A stretch of 12,980 nt of DNA from JAVVEH01 sp032251435 (GTDB lineage Bacteria > Verrucomicrobiota > Lentisphaeria > Oligosphaerales > MVZH01). Below are positions 7,030 through 12,980 of this stretch, piece by piece. The translations under genes were made by a program, and so were the position numbers. The stretch is taken from positions 1 to 12,980 of the forward strand of contig JAVVEH010000068.1 of the NCBI GenBank assembly GCA_032251435.1. Reading direction: 5' to 3'. The notes under the pieces were generated by a model. That model saw only the letters and a program-made list of their open reading frames with translations, had not been told where the DNA came from and ran no database searches. Position 1 is the first letter of the stretch; every line of letters starts with the position of its first letter.

Positions 7030-8007
7030 ATGAATCACGGTTCACGTGAAAAAAAATGTTCCGGCTTGTTCCGCTGTGACCGGCCGGCCCCGCGCTGGAC
7101 AGAGGCTGTCGCCGGGGATGTGCTTGATCAGATTTGCGCCACGTATGAGGACGAGAAAGGCATCAATCACATTGACGGCATGAACATGCCCCAACGCGAT
7201 TGTGTGATCGGAGCTTTGGAAATGCTTTTGGAAGTGCTTTTCCCCGGTTATGGCGGGCGTTTCAACTGTCGGCGGGAGGGGCTTCGGTTTGTTATCGGGC
7301 ACCATTTGGAGAACATTTACCGTGAGTTGATCGAACAAGCCGAACGGGCGTTCTCATACCAATGCCGGTCAGTGTGTTGCGAGACCTGCGACTGTCCGGC
7401 CATGGCTGAAGCCGCGGTGGTTGACCTGCTGGCCAGTCTGCCCAGGATTCGGGACGTTCTTAAAACGGATGTCGCCGCCGCCTTGGATGGCGACCCCGCG
7501 ACCGTCTCCACCGATGAAATTGTGATCGCCTATCCCGGGTTGCGCGCCATCGCCATTCACCGGGTGGCTCATGAACTCTATAAATCCGGCGTGCCGCTCA
7601 TCCCCAGGGTGATGTCTGAGCACGCGCACTCGCTTACCGGAATTGACATTCATCCGGGAGCGACGGTGGGTGAGCGTTTTTTCATTGATCACGGTACTGG
7701 TGTGGTGATTGGTGAGACGGCGGTGATCGGCAAGGATGTGAAAATTTATCAAGGGGTGACCTTGGGAGCGTTAAGTTTCCCGAAAGACGAGAAAGGGGAG
7801 TTGATCAAGGGGGTGAAACGGCATCCGAATATCGCTGACAGCGTGACCATCTACGCCGGGGCGACGATTCTCGGCGATGTCACGATTGGCGCCGGGTCAG
7901 TCATTGGCGGTAACGTGTGGATTACCGAGTCCCTGCCGCCGCGCACCAAAGTGACGATCGCCCGGCCTGACTTGTCCATCCGCACCGCGCGGCCGGCCCA
8001 TAACTGA
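7030..8007 (+). CDS. cysE: Serine O-acetyltransferase, long EpsC/CysE type
   Basis: Makes O-acetylserine from serine and acetyl-CoA, the first step of cysteine synthesis. The 325-aa protein has an alpha-helical N-terminal half and a left-handed beta-helix of hexapeptide repeats from about 200 to 300. The likely catalytic pair is Asp206 (TGIDIHPGA) and His221 (FIDHGTGVVIGET), at the 15-residue spacing of known CysE enzymes. QGVTLGALSFPKDEKGELIKG and KRHP (263-266) are typical of the longer bacterial subgroup. The N-terminal half is unusually rich in cysteine, with Cys112, 116, 117, 120 and 122 clustered. The start at 7030 is chosen over an upstream in-frame TTG (7009) because AGAGGTG (7018-7024) lies 5 nt before it. 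It follows dtd by 10 nt. No cysteine synthase gene is next to it here. Confidence 0.93.
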   Translation: MNHGSREKKCSGLFRCDRPAPRWTEAVAGDVLDQICATYEDEKGINHIDGMNMPQRDCVIGALEMLLEVLFPGYGGRFNCRREGLRFVIGHHLENIYRELIEQAERAFSYQCRSVCCETCDCPAMAEAAVVDLLASLPRIRDVLKTDVAAALDGDPATVSTDEIVIAYPGLRAIAIHRVAHELYKSGVPLIPRVMSEHAHSLTGIDIHPGATVGERFFIDHGTGVVIGETAVIGKDVKIYQGVTLGALSFPKDEKGELIKGVKRHPNIADSVTIYAGATILGDVTIGAGSVIGGNVWITESLPPRTKVTIARPDLSIRTARPAHN

Positions 8008-8040
8008 CCGCCCGAAAACGACACGGACAAGGAGCAGGTA

Positions 8041-9150
8041 ATGGCGACCGTTAATCTCAAGAATGTCTGGAAAATGTACGCCGGCGGTGTGGAGGCCGTC
8101 AAGGACTTCTCACTGGAAATTCACGATGGTGAGTTCCTTGTCTTGGTGGGACCGTCCGGATGTGGTAAATCCACCACGCTGCGGATGGTGGCCGGGTTGG
8201 AGGAAGTCAGCCAAGGCGTGATCGACATTGACGGGCGGGTGATTAACGACGTGCCGCCTAAAGACCGCGACATCGCCATGGTGTTCCAGAATTACGCGCT
8301 GTATCCGCATATGACGGTTTACGACAATATGGCCTTTGGCCTCAAACTGCGGAAATACAAAAAGCCTGAAATTCGCGAACGGGTGGAGGAGGCGGCCGAC
8401 ATCCTCGGCATCAGGGAGTTGCTCCACCGGCGGCCGAAAGCCCTGTCCGGCGGCCAGCGGCAGCGGGTCGCGGTGGGACGGGCCATTGTCCGCAAGCCGA
8501 AAGCCTTTCTGTTTGATGAGCCGTTGTCCAATTTAGACGCCAAGATGCGCGTGCAAATGCGCGTGGAAATCAACAAACTTCACGCCCAGTTAAAAACCAC
8601 CATGATCTACGTGACGCATGATCAGGTGGAGGCCATGACGATGGGGGACCGGATCGTCGTCATGAAAGACGGGGTGGTTCAACAAGTCGCCCGACCGACG
8701 GAATTGTATGATAACCCGGCGAATAAGTTTGTCGCCGGCTTCATCGGCACACCGCCGATGAACTTCTTCGAAGGTGTCATCAAGGAAAACGGCGACACCG
8801 TGATGTTTGACGGGGGGGCGTTTCAATTCACCATTCCCGAGGCTTGGCGGCCGACGTTAAGAACACATGCGGGCCGGCCGGTCACCTTTGGCAGCCGACC
8901 GGAGAATATCGGCTCGAACAGCGCTAAAATGATCGCCGGAGCGCCCTCCATTCAGGCGACGATTGAAGTGACCGAGCCCATGGGGTCGGAAACATACCTG
9001 CACCTGAAAGCGGGTGACCACCGGTTTATTTCCCGGGTGGACGCTCATGTGACCGCCACCTACGGGGACAAACTTGACCTGCCCATTGATATGAAAAAAG
9101 CGCATTTCTTTGATGGTGACAGTGAATTGGTTATTGACTTGCCACGGTAA
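8041..9150 (+). CDS. Sugar ABC transporter ATP-binding protein, MalK/UgpC type
   Basis: ATPase that drives import of sugars or related solutes from the inner face of the cytoplasmic membrane. Over 369 aa it shows Walker A GPSGCGKST (37-45), Q-loop Gln83, signature LSGGQRQR (135-142), Walker B FLFDE (156-160), D-loop SNLDA and H-loop His193 in THDQVEAMTMGDRI. The C-terminal third (about 235-369) is the MalK-type regulatory OB-fold domain, starting at GTPPMNFFEG. AAGGAG (8029-8034) lies 6 nt before the ATG. No permease or binding-protein gene accompanies it, so it may be a shared ATPase serving several transporters encoded elsewhere, as with MsmK-type proteins. The substrate cannot be read from the sequence. 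The next gene, a sugar-lactone-type hydrolase, fits a carbohydrate role. Confidence 0.95.
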   Translation: MATVNLKNVWKMYAGGVEAVKDFSLEIHDGEFLVLVGPSGCGKSTTLRMVAGLEEVSQGVIDIDGRVINDVPPKDRDIAMVFQNYALYPHMTVYDNMAFGLKLRKYKKPEIRERVEEAADILGIRELLHRRPKALSGGQRQRVAVGRAIVRKPKAFLFDEPLSNLDAKMRVQMRVEINKLHAQLKTTMIYVTHDQVEAMTMGDRIVVMKDGVVQQVARPTELYDNPANKFVAGFIGTPPMNFFEGVIKENGDTVMFDGGAFQFTIPEAWRPTLRTHAGRPVTFGSRPENIGSNSAKMIAGAPSIQATIEVTEPMGSETYLHLKAGDHRFISRVDAHVTATYGDKLDLPIDMKKAHFFDGDSELVIDLPR

Positions 9151-9172
9151 ACTCCGCGGCCCGCCGGTTCGT

Positions 9173-9191
9173 TTCCTTGCGAAATAAGGAA
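9173..9191 (+). promoter_or_regulatory. Inverted repeat covering the ribosome binding site of the SMP-30 gene
   Basis: TTCCTT (9173-9178) and AAGGAA (9186-9191) are perfect 6-bp arms with a 7-nt loop. The right arm is the Shine-Dalgarno of the gene starting at 9199, so in RNA the hairpin would hide it. The stem has only two G-C pairs and would be weak; regulation is inferred. Confidence 0.3.
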
Positions 9192-9198
9192 TAGGCTC

Positions 9199-10077
9199 AT
9201 GATGGATTTACCCATGCCGGAATGCCTGGTTGACATTCCCTGCGGGATCGGTGAAAACCCGCTGTGGCATCCGGATGAACAACGGATTTACTGGACGGAT
9301 ATTTCCGGACAACGGCTGTACCGCTGCGCCGCGGATGGAGACGTTTTGGAGTCATTTGAGGTTCCGTCTCCGGTCGGCGGGTTTACGGTGCAGGAAGATG
9401 GCGCGCTCGCTCTTTTCATGGGTGGGGGCGCGGTCAGAATCTGGCGGGACGGACAGTTCCTTGAAACCATTATGGAAACGGTTCCCGGGGAGGAGGATGG
9501 CCGGTTCAACGATGTGATCGCCGGTATTGACGGGAGTGTGTATTGCGGGACGATGTCCACCGGCGCGCACGCCGGCCGTTTCTACCGATTACACACGGAT
9601 CGAAGGCTTGAGCGTTTGGTCGAGGGAATGGGCACGCCGAATGGCATGGGGTATTCTCCGGATCGCCGGTGGTTTTATCAAAATGATTCCCGCCTGGCTG
9701 TCATGTACCGGTGGGCGCATGATCCGGCGACGGGCGATATCCACGACCGGCAGGTTCTCATTGATGTCGACAAGCGGGAAGGCGTGGGCCGGCCGGATGG
9801 AATGATCGTTGACGCGGAGGGATTTTTGTGGACCGCCCGTTGGGACGGGCATCGCGTCATCCGCCACAGTCCCGACGGGATTCCCGTCGCTGAAATGGTA
9901 TTTCCGACCGCCCGCAATGTCTCAAGCTTAACTCTCGCGGGGCCGGATATGACGATGGCCTTCGTCACCACGGCCGCCTGCGGCGACCGGGAGAGAAACG
10001 GCCCGGAGGGAGGGGCGCTGTTTGTGGTTAAGCATTGTCCAGTCCACGGTCAAGCGGAATTCCGGTCTCGTCTGTAA
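9199..10077 (+). CDS. SMP-30/gluconolactonase/LRE family protein
   Basis: Six-bladed beta-propeller hydrolase family acting on sugar lactones with a bound divalent metal. The 292-aa protein has the family's metal-site residues in order: Glu19 (GIGENPLWHP), Asn148 (GTPNGMGYSPD) and Asp200 (GVGRPDGMIVD), with the substrate-side GRFNDV (101-106). Length is normal, and there is no signal peptide, so it is likely cytoplasmic. The ATG at 9199 is chosen over the adjacent ATG at 9202 because AAGGA (9186-9190) is better spaced; the choice changes one residue. It follows the sugar ABC ATPase by 48 nt, which suggests a shared role in handling an oxidised sugar. The exact substrate (glucono-, xylono-, arabino- or other lactone) cannot be told. 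Confidence 0.9.
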   Translation: MMDLPMPECLVDIPCGIGENPLWHPDEQRIYWTDISGQRLYRCAADGDVLESFEVPSPVGGFTVQEDGALALFMGGGAVRIWRDGQFLETIMETVPGEEDGRFNDVIAGIDGSVYCGTMSTGAHAGRFYRLHTDRRLERLVEGMGTPNGMGYSPDRRWFYQNDSRLAVMYRWAHDPATGDIHDRQVLIDVDKREGVGRPDGMIVDAEGFLWTARWDGHRVIRHSPDGIPVAEMVFPTARNVSSLTLAGPDMTMAFVTTAACGDRERNGPEGGALFVVKHCPVHGQAEFRSRL

Positions 10078-10097
10078 GCACGCTGGAAAAGCGGCCG

Positions 10098-10125
10098 ATG
10101 GGGGATATATTCACCCCATGAATAT
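10098..10125 (+). promoter_or_regulatory. Overlapping inverted repeats upstream of cdaA
   Basis: ATATTCA (10107-10113) and TGAATAT (10119-10125) form perfect 7-bp arms around a CCCCA loop. The loop can also pair with ATGGGG at 10098-10103, giving either an alternative stem or an H-type pseudoknot. It lies in the 87-nt gap between the SMP-30 gene and cdaA. It could be an operator or a leader structure; no T-run follows, so it is not a standard terminator. Confidence 0.3.
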
Positions 10126-10164
10126 CACGGGTTCTGAGCTTTTCTGAATGGAGTACGACCCCCC

Positions 10165-11019
10165 TTGACCCTTCTACATGACGCGTTTCTAATCCTGATT
10201 GAATTCGGGAAATTTGTTGTCGATCCTTTGCGCAACGCCGCCGAGGTGGTCATTCTTTTTTCCCTGATTTATTACATCCTTTTGTTCTTAAAAGGCACCC
10301 GAAGCGCCACGGTATTGACGGGGTTCGCGCTCACCGCGCTTTTTTTAACCATCCTCTCCAATCTCTTTGGATTTGAAGTTCTGAAGTGGGTGTTGTCACG
10401 GCTCTGGGGGGTCGCGGCGATGCTTATTTTAATCATTTTCCAGCCCGAGATACGGCGTGTTTTCGCTGATGTCGGCCGCGGTCCGGCGCTGTTCATTAAT
10501 TCGCCCCGAAAAGAACGGCAACTGTTGGACGCCATCATTAACAGCGTTTTCTTTCTAGCTGATCACCGAATTGGCGCGTTGATCGCGTTCCAAAGGGATG
10601 TCGGCATGCGCGCCATCGCTGAAAGTGGCACGGTGATCAACGCGCCGTTGTCACAGGAGTTGCTGACGACATTCTTTTTTCCCAACACGCCCCTGCACGA
10701 CGGGGGGGTGCTGATCAAAGACGACATGATCCTGGCCGCGGGTTGCCTTTTCCCCTTGACGCAAAACACCGAAATGTGTAAAAGCCTGGGAACCCGTCAC
10801 CGGGCCGGTGTCGGCCTGAGTGAGGATACGGACGCGTTAGTGGTCATCGTGTCGGAAGAGACTGGAGCGGTCAGCCTGGCCTACAAAGGCCGCTTGTTAC
10901 GGGGATTAAGCCGGGAGCGTCTTGAACGGCATTTCCAGCAACACCTGATTAAGCGCCAAAAAGAAAAACGCGAACAGTTGCGTGGGCAATTTGACGGCGA
11001 GGGTGCCAAGGGTATATGA
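10165..11019 (+). CDS. cdaA: Membrane diadenylate cyclase CdaA
   Basis: Makes cyclic di-AMP from two ATP; in other bacteria this messenger controls potassium and osmotic balance and cell-wall homeostasis. The 284-aa protein has three N-terminal membrane segments (about 27-42, 49-67, 79-92), then FQPEIRR and the cyclase domain (about 105-245). The RHR motif is intact in LGTRHRAGVG (Arg211-Arg213), followed by VSEETGAVSL (229-238). The usual DGA motif reads DGG (179-181, PLHDGGVLI). A basic, charged tail (about 250-275) follows. The start appears to be TTG at 10165: an in-frame stop lies at 10135-10137, no ATG or GTG fits, and GGAG sits 11 nt upstream. The stop overlaps ybbR/cdaR by 4 nt, the standard CdaA-CdaR pairing in which the partner modulates the cyclase. 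Confidence 0.95.
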   Translation: MTLLHDAFLILIEFGKFVVDPLRNAAEVVILFSLIYYILLFLKGTRSATVLTGFALTALFLTILSNLFGFEVLKWVLSRLWGVAAMLILIIFQPEIRRVFADVGRGPALFINSPRKERQLLDAIINSVFFLADHRIGALIAFQRDVGMRAIAESGTVINAPLSQELLTTFFFPNTPLHDGGVLIKDDMILAAGCLFPLTQNTEMCKSLGTRHRAGVGLSEDTDALVVIVSEETGAVSLAYKGRLLRGLSRERLERHFQQHLIKRQKEKREQLRGQFDGEGAKGI

Positions 11020-11996
11020 ATTTTAACAGTGTTCCAGCTATCATCCGGGTTGATTTCGGGCGCAAATTCCTGGCGTTGTTTTTGGCGGTTGTGATCTGGT
11101 ACACCGTGCGGTTTGAGATTTTGGTGACCAAATCGTTTGAAGATGTGCCAGTCCGGCTTGTTTACGACAACAGCGAGATCTTTGTTGAAGAGACACCCAC
11201 GGTGGTGACCCTCACGTTCCGGGGGGCGAAGTCGAGATTGGAAAGTATTGAACCTGGAAATCTTGAGGTCACCATACGAATCAATGATGTGGATGAGGGG
11301 GTTTATGACTACAGCACGTCCATTTCCGGGCGTAAACATGTGACGCTTCCCCGGGGCACCCGGTTGTTGTCCGCCAAACCCCGGCAGGTCACCTTTGGTG
11401 TGGACCGCATTATCACCAAGGAAGTGGTTGTCGTGCCGCAAACCAGTGGAAAACTCGCGCCGAATTATCAAATGCTCACCCAGGAGTCCATTCCTTCGAC
11501 GGTGCGCGTGCGTGGCCCCAGCCGGGATGTTAACCGCATGGAAACAATTAAAACGGCGCCTGTTCCCTTGGATCGAACTCTCACGGATAGCTTTCAGAAG
11601 AAAAACGTGGCGTTGGAAGTCGCGCCGCGCGTCACCGCGAGTCCTTCGCGAGTGTCCCTCAGATTTGAAATTGCCAAGGACGACAGCAGCCGCAAATTTG
11701 AAGATTTGCCTGTCCGTGTGTTGAACGCTTTGACTCCGGTGGTGAAACCTCAGGACGGATTGCCGCCCGTGACAGTGATTCTGCGGGGACCTCAGAATCA
11801 TTTGAGCGCTTTGGACAAGGCTCATGTGCATCCGTTTGTGGACATCAGTTCCATCCAGAAGCCTGGCGTGTATGATTTAAAAGTCGGCGTTTACACGGAC
11901 AGCGCGGTGAAGTTCACCACGGAGGCCCTGTCACCCCCATCGCTGGAAAAGGTCTCGCTTGTGCCGGTCGCGGCCCCTCCGGAAGCCGCGGAATGA
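11016..11996 (+). CDS. cdaR: YbbR-domain protein, CdaA regulator
   Basis: Membrane-anchored YbbR protein, in other bacteria a partner that binds and regulates CdaA. The 326-aa protein starts with a short cytoplasmic stretch and one membrane helix (about 18-31, LALFLAVVIWYTV); the rest would lie outside the cytoplasmic membrane. About three YbbR-like beta domains can be made out, beginning near FEDVPVRLVY (about 41), IITKEVVVVPQTSG (about 131) and FEDLPVRVLN (about 229). The identification rests on the helix followed by repeated VPVRLVY-type strands, the P-x-x-V-x-V-R-G pattern (STVRVRGPS) and its position after cdaA. The ATG at 11016 overlaps the cdaA stop. Its own stop overlaps miaA. glmM, which often follows in Firmicutes, is not here. 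Confidence 0.9.
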   Translation: MNFNSVPAIIRVDFGRKFLALFLAVVIWYTVRFEILVTKSFEDVPVRLVYDNSEIFVEETPTVVTLTFRGAKSRLESIEPGNLEVTIRINDVDEGVYDYSTSISGRKHVTLPRGTRLLSAKPRQVTFGVDRIITKEVVVVPQTSGKLAPNYQMLTQESIPSTVRVRGPSRDVNRMETIKTAPVPLDRTLTDSFQKKNVALEVAPRVTASPSRVSLRFEIAKDDSSRKFEDLPVRVLNALTPVVKPQDGLPPVTVILRGPQNHLSALDKAHVHPFVDISSIQKPGVYDLKVGVYTDSAVKFTTEALSPPSLEKVSLVPVAAPPEAAE

Positions 11997-12967
11997 AGGC
12001 GGTCGTCGTCACCGGACCCACAGCCACAGGTAAGACCCGGCTGGGCGTGTCCCTCGCCCGCCGCTTCGACGGGGAGATCATCAGCGCCGACTCGCGGCAG
12101 GTTTACACCGGCATGGATATCGGCACCGGCAAAGATTTGGCCGATTTTGGTCAGGGCCGCGACGCGGTGCCCTATCACCTGATTGATATTGTCTCGCCGT
12201 TGGAGGAATATAACGCGCGCCGTTTTTTGCGGGACGCGGCCAGCGCTCTCCAGTCGATCTCAGCGCGGGGAAAACTGCCCGTCATCGTCGGGGGAACAGT
12301 CCTTTACATTCAGGCGTTCATTGAGGGCTATGATTTACCTGGCGGCGAACCGGATCCTGTCTTTAGAGCGGCCCTGAAAGACGTGCCGACGGCGGAACTG
12401 ATTGAACGGTTGCGGCGCGTCTCGCCGACGATATTTGACCGGACCGACAAAACGCAACGGCAACGGGTGATCCGGGCGTTGGAAATCGCGGAGTCCGCGT
12501 CCGCGGGCGCGTCCGGGCGGCCGGATGAATCCGCGCCGCCCGATCTGGACGTTTTGGTTCTGGCGCCCTATTATCACCGCCAGGTTGTCCACCAGCGGAT
12601 TGAGCGGCGGCTGCGTGAACGCCTCCAGGAGGGATTGTTGGATGAGGTCCAGCGCCTGCACGCGGCGGGGGTCTCATGGGAAAAAATGGACTACTTCGGC
12701 TTGGAATACCGCTATGCCGCCCGTCACCTCCAGGGATCGCTTTCCGAGGAGGAGTTCTTCACTGAGTTATTCACGCATATTCGGCGATTTTGCAAATCTC
12801 AGGATATCTGGTTTCGGAAAATGGAACGGGGAGGGCGGGTGATTCACTGGCTGCCGGAGGGAAATCTGGAAAAAGCGGTTGAATTAACGCGGCTGTTTCT
12901 GGCCGATGCTCCTTTGCCTCCGCCAGAGCTCAAAATCAGTGATATTTATTATGGCCCCAAATCTTGA
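11993..12967 (+). CDS. miaA: tRNA dimethylallyltransferase, divergent
   Basis: Transfers a dimethylallyl group to N6 of A37 in tRNAs that read UNN codons. The 324-aa protein has the P-loop GPTATGKT (8-15), IISADSRQVYTGMDIGTGK (29-47, with catalytic-type Asp33), HLIDIVSPLEEYN (62-74), VIVGGTVLYIQA (97-108) and QRQRVIRALEI (155-165). The C-terminal landmarks are altered: the usual GYxE region reads DYFGLEYRYAARHLQG (233-248), and the usual TRxYAKRQ-TWFR reads IRRFCKSQDIWFRK. Length and motif order fit MiaA, and nothing suggests loss of activity. The start overlaps the cdaR stop (ATGA, 11993-11996), so all three genes are probably translated from one message. Confidence 0.9.
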   Translation: MKAVVVTGPTATGKTRLGVSLARRFDGEIISADSRQVYTGMDIGTGKDLADFGQGRDAVPYHLIDIVSPLEEYNARRFLRDAASALQSISARGKLPVIVGGTVLYIQAFIEGYDLPGGEPDPVFRAALKDVPTAELIERLRRVSPTIFDRTDKTQRQRVIRALEIAESASAGASGRPDESAPPDLDVLVLAPYYHRQVVHQRIERRLRERLQEGLLDEVQRLHAAGVSWEKMDYFGLEYRYAARHLQGSLSEEEFFTELFTHIRRFCKSQDIWFRKMERGGRVIHWLPEGNLEKAVELTRLFLADAPLPPPELKISDIYYGPKS

Positions 12968-12980
12968 AGAGTTTTACCAG
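12951..12980 (+). CDS. Possible start of a further gene, cut by the window edge
   Basis: An ATG at 12951 opens a frame reading MAPNLEEFYQ to the last base, overlapping the end of miaA in another frame. Gene overlaps are the rule in this operon, which makes a start here plausible. There is no clear Shine-Dalgarno and only ten codons are visible, so no function can be given. Confidence 0.25.
   Translation, partial: MAPNLEEFYQ

Noticed and set aside
10098..10125. Rho-independent terminator after the SMP-30 gene
   Set aside because: The stem is AT-rich and no T-run follows it.
10881..11831. Long minus-strand open frame (316 aa) across cdaA and cdaR
   Set aside because: It is antisense to two well-supported genes and is low-complexity His/Arg/Asn-rich, typical of a shadow frame.

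Overview
The window is bacterial chromosomal DNA. Every intact gene lies on the + strand and the genes are packed tightly, with several ATGA stop/start overlaps. There are no rRNA, tRNA or CRISPR features and no transposase. Most of the window is GC-rich and carries housekeeping genes; one two-gene island is AT-richer. The gene set suggests a Gram-negative-type bacterium outside the well-studied Proteobacteria: a CdaA-CdaR c-di-AMP module, a PurL with two fused PurS-like domains beside a free PurQ, a long EpsC-type serine acetyltransferase, a divergent MiaA and a YD-repeat (RHS) remnant. A PVC-superphylum or Omnitrophota-like lineage would fit, but this is an impression from gene style and cannot be shown from the sequence alone.

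Layout. (1) Positions 1-548 hold a decayed fragment of an RHS/YD-repeat protein gene on the minus strand, with a recent tandem duplication of about 135 bp and several frameshifts. A leader of about 150 bp follows, with an inverted repeat just before purL. (2) Positions 706-4491 are purL and purQ, two subunits of FGAM synthase (fourth step of purine synthesis), directly abutting. (3) Positions 4488-6556 are a complete type II restriction-modification pair, a HindVP-family endonuclease and a C5-cytosine methyltransferase. It is joined to purQ by a 4-nt overlap and is clearly lower in GC. (4) Positions 6582-8007 are dtd (D-aminoacyl-tRNA deacylase) and a serine O-acetyltransferase gene (cysteine synthesis). 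(5) Positions 8041-10077 are a MalK/UgpC-type sugar ABC ATPase and an SMP-30/gluconolactonase-like hydrolase, with no permease or binding protein nearby. (6) Positions 10165-12967 are cdaA, ybbR/cdaR and miaA, each overlapping the next by 4 nt. A possible start of another gene runs off the right edge.

The genes probably form two or three transcription units reading the same way. The main points of interest are the restriction-modification pair wired into the purine operon, the RHS remnant with its near-identical hairpin-bearing repeats, the CdaA active-site variant (DGG for DGA), the divergent MiaA in a c-di-AMP operon, and small inverted repeats at gene starts that may be regulatory.
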